NCBI GenBank assembly: GCA_017983465.1
Contig: JAGOBK010000001.1
Span: forward strand, 186,001-250,000
Direction: 5' to 3'
Source: Crocinitomicaceae bacterium
GTDB lineage: Bacteria > Bacteroidota > Bacteroidia > Flavobacteriales_D > Crocinitomicaceae
Length of the DNA: 64,000 nt
Shown here: positions 26,859-36,402 of the stretch, in pieces
Numbering within the stretch: the first letter of the stretch is position 1
How the letters are laid out: each line of letters opens with the position of its first letter
Position numbers and translations under genes: made by a program
The notes under the pieces: generated by a model
What the model was told of the DNA's origin: nothing
What the model saw: only the letters and a program-made list of their open reading frames with translations
The model's database searches: none

Positions 26859-26985
26859 TAGAAAGTATTCTAGTATATCTGGCAATTGCACTATTTTTAT
26901 GAATTAATTTTGGTTTATCTGTTCTAATAAATCAATATTTGGGTTCAAATAATATCCTAACAATTTTTAAACAAAATTGAACCCA
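26859..26985 (+). promoter_or_regulatory. Palindromic operator and promoter region of the unknown gene pair
   Basis: TAGAA-AGTA-TTCTA lies at 26859-26872. Its centre is 72 bp before AATATTTG (26934-26941), a near-match to TAnnTTTG. A second inverted repeat TGGGTTCAA (26940-26948) and TTGAACCCA (26977-26985) overlaps the -7 element and leader, suggesting a second operator. Confidence 0.5.
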
Positions 26986-26991
26986 CAAACG

Positions 26992-27423
26992 ATGACAAAC
27001 AAATATTTTTCTGAAATTGAAAAAGTAGAAGAAGCAAAAGGTGTGGAGTGTGTTCCATCTGATAAATATATGCGTACTATTCGAGAGGCTTATCGATGGA
27101 CTTTCTCTGAAATCTCAAATCCTCAAAATTTTTTACCACGAGCCTTAATTAATGATAATCCGAGAATTGAGAAATCCAAAATGAAATGCGAAGGCTGGTC
27201 ACTCTCATTTTATGATACAGAGGAAAATGCATTAAATAAATTCAATTCTTACCGAAAAAACAAACCCAATATTGATAAAAAACTCGGTACTCACTTAGCA
27301 AAAGGTATTTTAGAGGAATCTGATGGATATTGCGGTAAAGTTAATCGGGATGGTCACTTTGAATTTTTTGAGTCAATAAATTGTGATTTATCATCCAAAT
27401 TTGAAATAATATCAAAGTTATGA
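26992..27423 (+). CDS. Hypothetical protein, first of an unknown accessory pair
   Basis: A 143-residue protein from ATG 26992; an earlier in-frame TTG at 26977 lies within a palindromic operator and is unlikely. It is acidic and basic in mixed patches, contains W residues (EAYRWTFSEI, CEGWSLSFYD), and has no signal peptide or membrane segment. Its TGA overlaps the next ATG. It is more AT-rich than the preceding island. The family is not recognised. Confidence 0.55.
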   Translation: MTNKYFSEIEKVEEAKGVECVPSDKYMRTIREAYRWTFSEISNPQNFLPRALINDNPRIEKSKMKCEGWSLSFYDTEENALNKFNSYRKNKPNIDKKLGTHLAKGILEESDGYCGKVNRDGHFEFFESINCDLSSKFEIISKL

Positions 27424-28676
27424 AATCCAACCTATTTACACTAGAGACTAATCCATTTGGAGAGCTCATCTTTGTTGGGGATTTGCTTTTTAAAATGTGT
27501 CCGACTACTTCTGTTTACACAAATTCTAAGAATGAAGTAATTATACATGAATGGGCTGATCTAAATGAGAATGGAGATGATATTAATTTCATCTATAATG
27601 TTTCGCCTATTAACCTTAAAAGATATATAAATTTAGAAATATCCCATCTAGATTTAATTCGTAGTGCAATTTATGGAAAAGTAATAATTTTTGAAGGGCA
27701 TTTTGCAAAATCAAATAACTTTTCACTTTGTGATATTTTCGATATTGACATAACCTATTTACCTTCTAAAGACGCTTTCTTTATGCCAAATGAAACAGAA
27801 GATATTGAAGTTATCTCTAGGGAATTTAAATTAGAGGATGTTGATTTAATTGAAAATCAATTAGATATTCCTGATGACGTTTTAAATCTTCATCTGAAAG
27901 AAGGTGATTCTGTTGGATATGGCCGAGTTGATACATATGTTTTAGGTAATGTTCTTTCCAATTTCGAGGAGCTGTATAAAGAAGTTGCTAAAGATCATAT
28001 TCTTGGTGTTAGTAGGCAGAATGAAATAAGTAAATCAGAAAAGCAATACCTTTTGGGATTTTCTCATACGGAGGTAACTAGGGTAATGGCAGCATCTTTC
28101 TCTATTCTGTTGAAACCCAAACAGAATAAAGTTAGATTTACAGAGTTGAAAGGTGAGGAAGTTAAAAATGATGATGCAATCGTATTATTTGAAAAAATTG
28201 GTAAATTAATTGAAAATAGTAATTCAGAAGAAAAAATTTCGACCATTAGTAATGAATACAGTAACTCAGTATTCCAAAAACTACAATCTTTTGCACAAAC
28301 TGTCACAAAGCATGATATCAGCATTGACATTAATTACAAACTAAAAGAAAAAATAGGTTTAAAACAGTTTAACATTAACAAAGTAAGTGGTAATAAAATA
28401 ATTGATAGTGTATTGAGTACTTCAAGTAAGACAGAAGAAAAAATATTGTTGAATGGAAAATTTACCGCAATTAATTGCAGAACAGCTCATTTTTCATTTA
28501 AAAGCGATGACAATGCAGATGAGATTTCCGGTTATTTTGATGCAATATTAGGAGGATTGGAGAGTTTAAATTTTACAAATAATTATAAAATATTAATTCA
28601 CAAAACAATCTTCAATGATAAGGGTAACAATCGTCGTAAGCCGGAAGTTTGGATATTAAAATATGAATTATTTTAA
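27420..28676 (+). CDS. Hypothetical protein, second of the unknown accessory pair
   Basis: A 418-residue soluble protein, coupled to the preceding gene by a 4-bp overlap. It is acidic and rich in Ile, Asn and Ser, and has a predicted helical middle (about 190-310) between beta-rich ends. I do not recognise a family, a catalytic motif, a signal peptide or a membrane segment. Its position next to an AbiE system and a regulatory palindrome in AT-rich DNA makes a defence or toxin-antitoxin role possible; this is inference. Confidence 0.55.
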   Translation: MKSNLFTLETNPFGELIFVGDLLFKMCPTTSVYTNSKNEVIIHEWADLNENGDDINFIYNVSPINLKRYINLEISHLDLIRSAIYGKVIIFEGHFAKSNNFSLCDIFDIDITYLPSKDAFFMPNETEDIEVISREFKLEDVDLIENQLDIPDDVLNLHLKEGDSVGYGRVDTYVLGNVLSNFEELYKEVAKDHILGVSRQNEISKSEKQYLLGFSHTEVTRVMAASFSILLKPKQNKVRFTELKGEEVKNDDAIVLFEKIGKLIENSNSEEKISTISNEYSNSVFQKLQSFAQTVTKHDISIDINYKLKEKIGLKQFNINKVSGNKIIDSVLSTSSKTEEKILLNGKFTAINCRTAHFSFKSDDNADEISGYFDAILGGLESLNFTNNYKILIHKTIFNDKGNNRRKPEVWILKYELF

Positions 28677-29048
28677 ATTTGGGAGAACCTGATATTTTAT
28701 TGTCAATTTCTTAGAGGTACTCATTACTTTCTTTTAGGCTGAGATCAATTAATAAAGCTCCTCGCTAAAAATATTATTTAAATTGATCTTACGATGAAAG
28801 TTTTGAATGATTAACTTATCCAGTTTCTTTTAATAAAGACTGAACAATAACTACCCTAAATTTTGTTATTCAGAGTTATCTCACCAACATCACCTTCCAT
28901 ACTTTTATATAATAGGTACGCCTTATTTTAACAACACAATTAAGCAACCATCTTATGGTGATAGGCGTCTGAGCACTGTACTGCTCAGACGCCTATCACC
29001 AATACAACAACTACATTTTCTACATCACCCTTAATATTTGTCCAGTTT
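28677..29048. other. Intergenic region before AbiE: no gene, one large palindrome
   Basis: A stretch of about 420 bp to the AbiEi start without a supported gene. A minus-strand reading at about 28875-28915 ends in YYIKV-WKVMLVR-stop, which resembles the tail of a T9SS sorting domain and may be a decayed gene end. A perfect palindrome lies at 28957-29000 (separate entry). Confidence 0.4.
28957..29000. repeat. Perfect inverted repeat, 19-bp arms
   Basis: Arms at 28957-28975 and 28982-29000 are exact complements (GGTGATAGGCGTCTGAGCA and its reverse complement) around the six bases CTGTAC. It is GC-richer than the surroundings. There is no T tract on either side, so it is not a typical intrinsic terminator. 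Candidate roles are a hairpin in RNA, a protein-binding site, or an element end. Confidence 0.9.
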
Positions 29049-29082
29049 TTTGCAGAATAAACAGGACATTTTACTATCTTTG
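29049..29082 (+). promoter_or_regulatory. Promoter of the AbiE operon
   Basis: TTTG at 29049-29052 and TATCTTTG at 29075-29082 fit the Bacteroidetes -33/-7 pattern, 18 bp before the AbiEi ATG. The inverted pair TGTCC...GGACA around the -33 element could bind the antitoxin, which is known to repress AbiE operons. Confidence 0.6.
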
Positions 29083-29098
29083 TTTCTCATAAATAAAT

Positions 29099-29824
29099 AT
29101 GAAAACAACTGATTATATAATATATAAGATTGATAGGCTACCTAAAGGATATGTTTTCACCTATTCCGACTTTTTTAATGAGGTGAATAATAAAGAGGCG
29201 GTCATTAAGTCTCTGAACAGAATGGCTGCTTCCGGAAAAATAAGCAAATTGAGCAAGGGGAAGTTTTATAAGCCAGAAAATACTGTTTTCGGTGCTTTAC
29301 AACCAAATCAGTATCAGGTAGTGAAAGACTTACTGGAAGAAGATGGTAAGACAATCGGTTATTTGACTGGTTACAGTATTTACAACCAATTGGGATTAAC
29401 AACACAAGTAAGCAGCACCATTCAAATTGGTAAAAACGAAGTGCGATCCAAATTTAAAAGGGAGCGCTACACCATTTCTTTTATCAAACAGAAGAATACC
29501 ATTACAAAGGATAACATTCCATTTCTCCAAGTATTAGATGCCGTTCGATACATTAAAAAAATACCGGATACATCCATCGATGCGGCTTGTATTCGTTTAT
29601 TAAATATTGTGAAAGAACTTTCTGATAAAGATGTTTCTACATTAATGCGATTGGCACAAAAGTATCCACCGGCAACACGAGCATTGATCGGTGCGATATT
29701 AGACGAACTCGGCAAACAACCACTAACGAATTCTTTGATGAAATCTTTGAATCCGATAAGTAAATACAATTTAAAAGGAGCAGATAAAGTACTTTCTTTA
29801 ACCGAAAAATGGAATATCGTATGA
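29099..29824 (+). CDS. abiEi: AbiEi-type antitoxin / DUF6088 transcriptional regulator
   Basis: A 241-residue protein with an N-terminal winged-helix domain (about 1-65, GYVFTYSDFFNEVNNKEAV to GKFYKPENTVFG) and a C-terminal domain (about 70-240) with the stretch LTGYSIYNQLGLTTQV. This layout fits the AbiEi/DUF6088 antitoxins, which repress their own operon and neutralise the AbiEii nucleotidyltransferase. The next gene overlaps it by 16 bp and is AbiEii. AbiE systems act by abortive infection and as type IV toxin-antitoxin pairs. Confidence 0.8.
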   Translation: MKTTDYIIYKIDRLPKGYVFTYSDFFNEVNNKEAVIKSLNRMAASGKISKLSKGKFYKPENTVFGALQPNQYQVVKDLLEEDGKTIGYLTGYSIYNQLGLTTQVSSTIQIGKNEVRSKFKRERYTISFIKQKNTITKDNIPFLQVLDAVRYIKKIPDTSIDAACIRLLNIVKELSDKDVSTLMRLAQKYPPATRALIGAILDELGKQPLTNSLMKSLNPISKYNLKGADKVLSLTEKWNIV

Positions 29825-30834
29825 GGTTACATGAAAATCCCACGCTATTTAGGCAGTCAGTTCAGTTTGCTTCTCAAAAATTGAATATCCCTGTGATCTA
29901 TGTAGAAAAAGATTATTGGGTAACATATGCACTCTATTTAATCTTTCACAACAAAATTGGGGAAGAAACAGTTTTTAAAGGCGGGACAGCACTCTCTAAG
30001 TGCTTTGGGGTAATCGAACGATTTTCGGAAGATATTGACCTGGTTGTGCTTCGTAAGGAGGGAGAATCAGCAAATCAACTGAAAAATAAATTGAAAAAAG
30101 TAACAGAGGCTGTATCTGAGAAATTAGATGACGTTGAAATAGACGGCATCACCAAAAAACTGGGAATGATTCGAAAAATTGCTTTTAATTACAAGCAAGA
30201 ATTTAAAGGTGTTTTCGGTCAGGTTCGCGATGTGCTTATTGTTGAATCAACTTGGTTGGGAAGATACGAGCCTTATCATAAGCATGAAATAGCATCATAC
30301 ATTTATGAAATGATGCGGGCAGCAGACCAATTAGATTTAGCAAAGGAATATGGTATGTTGCCCTTCGAAGTGAATGTGTTGCACGTAAACAGAACCATTT
30401 GTGAAAAGATCATGAGTCTGGTGCGTTTTTCCTATGGTGAAGATCCTTTAGATGATCTTAAAAAGAAAATTCGACATACTTACGATATTCATCAATTACT
30501 CAAGGTTCCAGAAATAAAAGGATTTTTCGAATCCTCCGATTTTGAGCGTATGTTACTTCTAGTTGCTAAAGACGATACGGAAAGCTTCAAAAGCAACAAT
30601 GAATGGCTAACGCATCATCCAAAAGAAGCATTGATCTTTAGGCAAACAGAAGAGACATGGAAAGAACTGGAAGATATTTATACGAACGAATTTGGGAATT
30701 TAGTACATGGAACACTTCCCGAAGGAACGGATGTAATGAATTCTCTAAAATTAGTGTCAGAACGCATAAAAGACATCGCATGGAGCATAGACTCAACGGA
30801 TAACCCAAATTTAGCAAGTGTTAAAAAAGGCTAA
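29809..30834 (+). CDS. abiEii: AbiEii nucleotidyltransferase toxin
   Basis: A 341-residue member of the AbiEii (DUF1814) nucleotidyltransferase family. The nucleotide-binding motif FKGGTALSK lies near 57-64, and the metal-binding pair Asp75 and Asp77 lies in SEDIDLVV. Related toxins modify tRNA or bind GTP and block translation when infection disrupts the antitoxin. It overlaps abiEi. Both active-site motifs look intact, so the system is probably functional. Confidence 0.85.
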   Translation: MEYRMRLHENPTLFRQSVQFASQKLNIPVIYVEKDYWVTYALYLIFHNKIGEETVFKGGTALSKCFGVIERFSEDIDLVVLRKEGESANQLKNKLKKVTEAVSEKLDDVEIDGITKKLGMIRKIAFNYKQEFKGVFGQVRDVLIVESTWLGRYEPYHKHEIASYIYEMMRAADQLDLAKEYGMLPFEVNVLHVNRTICEKIMSLVRFSYGEDPLDDLKKKIRHTYDIHQLLKVPEIKGFFESSDFERMLLLVAKDDTESFKSNNEWLTHHPKEALIFRQTEETWKELEDIYTNEFGNLVHGTLPEGTDVMNSLKLVSERIKDIAWSIDSTDNPNLASVKKG

Positions 30835-30872
30835 ATTATAACAAGGATTTATTCAATTTGTCAATCCGATCT

Positions 30873-33800
30873 CTACCTCACCAACACCACACTCCCCACA
30901 ACCTCAAACTCTTTCTCAAAACCAGTTTCTACGAAATTGATTTTGTAAGTATACATGCCATCTGGCGACATGCTGGCGCCATTTGTGGTGTTAACAGTGC
31001 CATCCCAACCTTTCAACGGGTCTTGGCTTTCGAAGATGATTTCTCCCCAGCGGTTGAAGATTTGAAGTGAGTAGCTTTGAAGTGCAAGGCTAGGAGAGAA
31101 GATGGGTAAAAATACGTTGTTCAGCTCGCTACCGTTAGGTGTAAAGGCGTTGGGTACGTAATATATTGGGTCTTGCTCGATTTGCAGTATTTGCGTGGTT
31201 GCGTCCGTACAGCCGTTGCTGTTGGCAATTTGTAGCGTTACGGTGTAGGCTCCTGCTTTTTCCGGGAAGGTATGGATAGGCGAGAACACAGTGCTTGATG
31301 CTGAACCATCACCGAAATCCCAAACCGAACTTGTGGCGCTTTGCGAAGTGTTTTGCAGGAGGGTTGTTGGGTTAATGATTGGCAAGGGGTTGTTTTGGAT
31401 CTCAAAATCGGCCACCGGGTTAGGGTCAAAGCAAATAGCATCCGTTTGCGTGAGGTTGGCCGCACAACCAAACTGATTGGTAGCCGTGAGGCTGACATCA
31501 TAACAACCTGGTTGGGTATAAAGGTTAGACAGTGTATTTGCATTGCTACTCGTTACCGAGTTGCCAAAACTCCAATTGTAAATGGTATTGGCCTCAACCT
31601 GGTTATTGTTAAACGCAATACTCAAAGGCAAACAGCCCGACCACGCTGGAATGCTGAAGTCCAATAAAGGGTTCGGGTTGACAATCAGGTGCAAGTTCAA
31701 AATAGAATCACAACCATATTGGTTAGGGTAAGTCACTGAAGTGCTGGTAGCACTTGTTAACGTTTGCCCGTTCCAAACAAGTGGTAATTGGTTTTGGCAA
31801 AGCACTACTGTATCATATGAAACATGCGTTGGGTTGACCGTCAAGTTCAAAAGGTAATCATATGCACAAACGGCAGCTGCAGGCTGAAAAACGTAAGAAA
31901 AGCTACCGCTCTGTTGGCTAGAGAAAGCTGGTGTCCAAGTTCCTGCAACACCATTATCTGAAATGAGTGGCAAAGTCAGGGCTTCATTTTGGCAAATAGT
32001 GCTTGGTAAACTAAAGGTAGGATCATATAAAGTAGACACCACAATGGTTTGTTGCGCAATAACTGGGCATAGTCCTGCACTAGGAGTAAAAGTATAAGTG
32101 GTGGTATTTTGATTATCAAACGCTGGCGCCCAAGTTCCATTTACGCCGTTGTTTGAAACCAAAGGCAACGTTACTGTAGCGCCCTCACAAATAGAATCTG
32201 GTAAAGTAAATGTGGGCGTTACGGGTAAATTGATCCCAATCGAATATGCCCCTGATACAGGACATACAACTCCCTGACTAATTGAAGTTAAGCCCGTGCT
32301 ACTTGGTGTAAAAGTATAAGTTGAAGTCTGCTGATTGTTAAATGGCTGTGACCACGCTCCCGAAAGCCCTTCATTGGATACTGAAGGTAAGGTATAAGTA
32401 TTACCAATACACAAAGCTGTAGGCAAACCAAAGCTAGGCGTAAAGCTTGGCGCTACAAAAACGGTATGTGTGGCCGTTGCAGGGCAACCGCTGATGACGT
32501 TGTAAGTGTTTGGCGTAAAAGTATAGGTGGTGGTAGCTTGGCTATTGAAAGCTGGAGACCATGCGCCACTAATGCCGTTTGTAGACTGTGTAGGCAGCAC
32601 ATAACTGGTACCAGGGCAGAGTGAATCAAGTAAAGAGAAAACAGGTTGGGTTTGCGGTATGATATTTACCGTATGTTGTGCAGGTACAGGGCAACCAACC
32701 GCTGGTGTGGGTGCGGTAGGTGTCCAGGTGTACGTTGTAGTGGCTTGGTTATTGAAAGCAGGCGCCCAAGTACCAAAAGCCCCATTTTGGGTAGCAACCG
32801 GGAATACCAAATTGCCATTGACACACACATTTGAAGCAATATTGAAAGAAGGCGAGGAGTTCGGCACAATGGTTACCGTGACTTGAATGACCTGATTGCA
32901 AGTGGTATCATTTGGCGTAAACGTATAAGTGGTAGTAGCTTGGTTATTGAAAGCAGGAGACCAGGCACCCACAATATTATTCAAAGAAGTAGTAGGCAAT
33001 GTATAACTTGTCCCCTGACAAAACGGCCCCACATTCCCGAAGAACGGATACACGATTTCAGTAAGGCTTATCGTAGAATCATTAGAAGTATTGTTCGTAA
33101 AATTACTCTCCGGGTAAACCCCTAATTGCGTCGCATTTTGATTCACCACCAAACTCAAAGAAAACGGGCTTGAAATACCCGTAGGAATGGTAACCAGTGT
33201 GCTCAAACTAAGACTGTCTCCCATGAGAATATTCGAAGGCAGCAAAACCGTAGAAATCAAGATACTGTCATTCACAAATACCGAAACCGGCGTGCCTGCT
33301 AGTAAGGTGTCATTGGAATTGATGTTGTAAACGGTGTAGTCTAAGGTCAAATCATGGTTCTGGCAAATGTCTTGACCTGTTATACTATCGAGAGAAATGG
33401 TGGCATCAGGAAGTTCAGATTGGATGGAGGTGATGATGGTGGAGATGAATCTCGGAGGGTTTGAATTTAAAGCGATTAATGCGCTAGTATCACCAATATT
33501 TAAGTAATTATTGACAAAATAGGTATCTACATCTATATTCCAATTGGTATTACTACCCGTAAAACTATTTGTACTGTTAAATGGGTTGTTTGCCGGGTTC
33601 TGAGCATTACTTAATATGTTATTATTAAATTTTATGGATTCTCCTGAAAATAAACCAGAACTACCATTGTATGCGATATATGTCATTTTTGCACCAACAG
33701 TGCTTGTCACATTTAAATTAGAAATTGGAATAAAAAAAGTTGTATTATTTACAACTGTGCCAACCATATGTTTAAAGCCTTCATAAATATTCAATTGCTT

Positions 33801-34328
33801 ATTGGGGAGTGTAGGATTTGAATACACAACTACTATATTCCACCCTGAATAATAATTCATATTACTGCAGTAAAGAGGGATTAGTGGATTCAGATTGAAA
33901 TTATTCACCTGATAAAGTCCATTACCAAAATTCTGTACGTATGCTGTAATATCCTTAACCGCAGAAAAATAGAGATAAGGGGTCCAAGTAGGTGGATGAA
34001 TATTTGCGACATTGATCACATCAGGAATAATTGTATTGCCATTTAGGTTAAGGGTAGTACCGGCTCCATTACCTATACCTGACCAAACTAAATATGCACC
34101 TACGATAGTTTGATTAGCTGCTAATGAAAGTGATGCCGAAGAATTTGTCTGCATCATACAATTCGGCTGAGGAACAAGGACGATATTATCTGAAGTATTG
34201 TGTGACTTCCCGATTATCGTATAATCATATGGTCCGTTAAATTGTTGATATAAGGTTAAAGGAACAGAATTTCCCTGAGCCACACAATAAGTTGTGAAAG
34301 TTAAAAAAAACAAAACCAGATACCTCAT
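30873..34328 (-). CDS. Large T9SS type B surface protein with Ig-like and PKD repeats
   Basis: About 1151 residues from the Met at 34328, which begins a clean signal peptide (MRYLVLFFLTFTTYCVAQ); an earlier in-frame Met would put 16 extra residues before it. Residues about 400-850 hold repeated units of about 70 residues, each with GTWAPAFNNQATTTYTFTP-like ends. PKD-like repeats follow. The last 90 residues (YYVPNAFTPNGSELNNVF to GSVVLVR) form the gliding-motility-associated type B (CHU_C) sorting domain. The product should be exposed on the surface, probably as an adhesin. Confidence 0.85.
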   Translation of the reverse strand: MRYLVLFFLTFTTYCVAQGNSVPLTLYQQFNGPYDYTIIGKSHNTSDNIVLVPQPNCMMQTNSSASLSLAANQTIVGAYLVWSGIGNGAGTTLNLNGNTIIPDVINVANIHPPTWTPYLYFSAVKDITAYVQNFGNGLYQVNNFNLNPLIPLYCSNMNYYSGWNIVVVYSNPTLPNKQLNIYEGFKHMVGTVVNNTTFFIPISNLNVTSTVGAKMTYIAYNGSSGLFSGESIKFNNNILSNAQNPANNPFNSTNSFTGSNTNWNIDVDTYFVNNYLNIGDTSALIALNSNPPRFISTIITSIQSELPDATISLDSITGQDICQNHDLTLDYTVYNINSNDTLLAGTPVSVFVNDSILISTVLLPSNILMGDSLSLSTLVTIPTGISSPFSLSLVVNQNATQLGVYPESNFTNNTSNDSTISLTEIVYPFFGNVGPFCQGTSYTLPTTSLNNIVGAWSPAFNNQATTTYTFTPNDTTCNQVIQVTVTIVPNSSPSFNIASNVCVNGNLVFPVATQNGAFGTWAPAFNNQATTTYTWTPTAPTPAVGCPVPAQHTVNIIPQTQPVFSLLDSLCPGTSYVLPTQSTNGISGAWSPAFNSQATTTYTFTPNTYNVISGCPATATHTVFVAPSFTPSFGLPTALCIGNTYTLPSVSNEGLSGAWSQPFNNQQTSTYTFTPSSTGLTSISQGVVCPVSGAYSIGINLPVTPTFTLPDSICEGATVTLPLVSNNGVNGTWAPAFDNQNTTTYTFTPSAGLCPVIAQQTIVVSTLYDPTFSLPSTICQNEALTLPLISDNGVAGTWTPAFSSQQSGSFSYVFQPAAAVCAYDYLLNLTVNPTHVSYDTVVLCQNQLPLVWNGQTLTSATSTSVTYPNQYGCDSILNLHLIVNPNPLLDFSIPAWSGCLPLSIAFNNNQVEANTIYNWSFGNSVTSSNANTLSNLYTQPGCYDVSLTATNQFGCAANLTQTDAICFDPNPVADFEIQNNPLPIINPTTLLQNTSQSATSSVWDFGDGSASSTVFSPIHTFPEKAGAYTVTLQIANSNGCTDATTQILQIEQDPIYYVPNAFTPNGSELNNVFLPIFSPSLALQSYSLQIFNRWGEIIFESQDPLKGWDGTVNTTNGASMSPDGMYTYKINFVETGFEKEFEVVGSVVLVR

Positions 34329-34394
34329 TGAAGCTAATATACTTTGGATAAACAACTTAACAAAAATTAAGTTCACAAAAAGTCTTTGTTAGGA

Positions 34395-34435
34395 AGTCTA
34401 CCAATCCTTTGTCCCTTCAGTAGGATTGGTAGACT
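34395..34435 (-). terminator. Strong hairpin between two T9SS genes
   Basis: 14-bp perfect arms at 34395-34408 and 34422-34435 around a 13-base loop. It follows the stop of the minus-strand gene at 34448 and precedes the next minus-strand gene. A T tract is absent, so termination is probable but not certain. Confidence 0.6.
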
Positions 34436-34447
34436 ATCAATTACTTT

Positions 34448-35896
34448 TTATTTCACAATCATTCTTTTTGAAATGATCTCTTGTCCATTTTGATTTAGAC
34501 TATAGATATACATGCCCTTGCCAATTTCAGAAGCAAGAATTTCTACCTCTCCAGAATTACCATTTAACAGATAATCTCTAACAAAAGCACCATTCAAATT
34601 GAAAATTGATAATGTTGCTGATTCTACACCTGGAGCCAATTGGAATTTTATTGAAGTTCTATCAGAGAACGGATTTGGAACGTTTTGCTCGATTGAATAA
34701 CCATTAACTGCAGGCGTATTTTGAATAATTTGCCCCCTTACTGCATCATTCGCTTTGTATTCATCAAGATCTTGACGAACTTGAATAAGTTCAGTATTTA
34801 ATTCTTGGATTGCAGCTGTAAGAACTGAAATCAATCCAACATAGTTGAGAGCTTTAAAAGAAACTTCAGATGTGATTTTACCATTTTCATCAAAAACAGG
34901 TTTAACAACATCTTTTGTAAGTTCAGGAAAAACTTCAGCAATCTCTTGAGAAATAAATCCATGTTGCAGCGTTTGTGGCAAATTCAAACCTTCAACTTTG
35001 TTGTAGTTGTAAGTAACTGGTTTTAGAAGTGATATTTTTGTTAAAGCTGAAGTTTCTTGGTTAATGCTATTTTTTAATTTTGCATCAGATGGCCCATAAC
35101 CTCCCGCAATGTAAACATCTCCATCAAAGAATCCTGACCAAAGATTTCCCGAGCCAATTGCCGAGCATTCACCAAAAACTGCCGCTGAAAAAAAGCTAGT
35201 CAATGAAGCCCTACCATACACACCAATTGACATTTCAAAAGCTTCCGCATTTCCATAAACTCCAATCGAATTAAATCCTCCTAAAACATTAGAATATACA
35301 CCATAACCGAAATTACCTGCATAATCCAAACGAACATTTACTGCTTTTGGGTCAAAATTAGGTGGTACTTGAATTGGATTGTAAACATCTAGTCCACAAT
35401 CATTCTCATTAAAACCTATACCAACCTTGGGGTTCAAAGAGGAAAATAATCCAAGTGCATATTTTCCAAAATAAGTATTTCCTTGAGGGGTCATTTCTGC
35501 GACAATGTTGCTACCAGTGCTTGTAAAACTACTAGCTACCCGAAATTCAAGATTTCCAGCTGTAGAGCCTCCATTATGTATCCACTCTATTCTGGGATTA
35601 TTAGGATTTAACGAAGTATAACCCATTACCAATGCTCTGTCATCATACTGAAAGCGCTGTCCATATAATGTTTGTGAGGGTGCTGCAAATTGCCCTAAAC
35701 TAAACCAGCGATCAGTTGGATTCGTCGTAAAAGTTGTTGTGGGTGGAATTAGTTGCCCTACAAATCCTGGTGCAAATTGAAATACTTGTTGACCAGCGCC
35801 AGGTAATCCAAAATTCACGACGGCACCTTGTGATAAATTCTGACCAAAGGCCAAACTACAGCCAAAAAGGCTAAAAAATAATAAGTGTTTTTTCAT
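34448..35896 (-). CDS. Secreted protein with endosialidase-type chaperone domain and T9SS type A sorting domain
   Basis: A 482-residue protein with a signal peptide ending FGQ. The middle is Gly/Asn-rich beta sequence. Residues about 275-370 (SDAKLKNSINQETSAL, then KPVTYNYNKVEG and HGFISQEIAEVFPEL) form an intramolecular chaperone of endosialidase (S74) type, which trimerises and self-cleaves in phage fibres. A T9SS type A sorting domain follows from about 400 (NVPNPFSDRTSIKF). Surface trimeric fibre is the likely form. Confidence 0.85.
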   Translation of the reverse strand: MKKHLLFFSLFGCSLAFGQNLSQGAVVNFGLPGAGQQVFQFAPGFVGQLIPPTTTFTTNPTDRWFSLGQFAAPSQTLYGQRFQYDDRALVMGYTSLNPNNPRIEWIHNGGSTAGNLEFRVASSFTSTGSNIVAEMTPQGNTYFGKYALGLFSSLNPKVGIGFNENDCGLDVYNPIQVPPNFDPKAVNVRLDYAGNFGYGVYSNVLGGFNSIGVYGNAEAFEMSIGVYGRASLTSFFSAAVFGECSAIGSGNLWSGFFDGDVYIAGGYGPSDAKLKNSINQETSALTKISLLKPVTYNYNKVEGLNLPQTLQHGFISQEIAEVFPELTKDVVKPVFDENGKITSEVSFKALNYVGLISVLTAAIQELNTELIQVRQDLDEYKANDAVRGQIIQNTPAVNGYSIEQNVPNPFSDRTSIKFQLAPGVESATLSIFNLNGAFVRDYLLNGNSGEVEILASEIGKGMYIYSLNQNGQEIISKRMIVK

Positions 35897-36402
35897 AATA
35901 GAAAATTTAGGTAGTGCTCTACTTTGAGTTGAGGAGTGTTCGAGTCAAATTTTTCTCCTGGTTCTAAAATGATTCATTTGCTGTCAATATTTTTTAACCT
36001 GAAGTGGTTGAACCTACATCAAAATCGTCACAAATAGAATCCTGTGGTTTTTCACTTGTATAAATAAGAAAATCTTAAATAATATACTTAATTATTTGTT
36101 ATTCAATATTTTAAGATTATGAAAATTGAAAACCGCTTCAAATTAGAGTAAAAAAGATTCAAAAAAAATAGGTGGTTTTGACCGATGAAATGGAAGATTT
36201 ATTTGAGAATCAACTCAAAGTCTTAACAGCTCTAGCATAGCGAATAATTGACTGCTAAAATCCATTTTCGAAAAAATAGAATCGATTCTAAGTAAAATAG
36301 AAAGGGTTCTAGTTTTTCGGTTCAGGAGTATTTTCTGAGAAGGGTTATGGTTTGTTAGCTCTACATTCGCTAATAATATTCAATCAGTTTATATCTTAAT
36401 TA
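35897..36402. promoter_or_regulatory. Intergenic region with tandem palindromic operators for the OLD operon
   Basis: No gene is seen in this 506-bp gap. Two palindromes TAGAA-TCGA-TTCTA (36277-36290) and TAGAA-AGGG-TTCTA (36298-36311) are exactly 21 bp apart, about two helical turns. A possible promoter is TTTG at 36351-36354 and TAATATTC at 36374-36381; the second palindrome centre is 73 bp before this -7 element. A further inverted repeat AATCTTAAA...TTTAAGATT spans 36071-36118. Confidence 0.55.

Noticed and set aside
28957..29000. CRISPR repeat
   Set aside because: Only one copy of the palindrome is present and there are no spacers or cas genes anywhere in the window.
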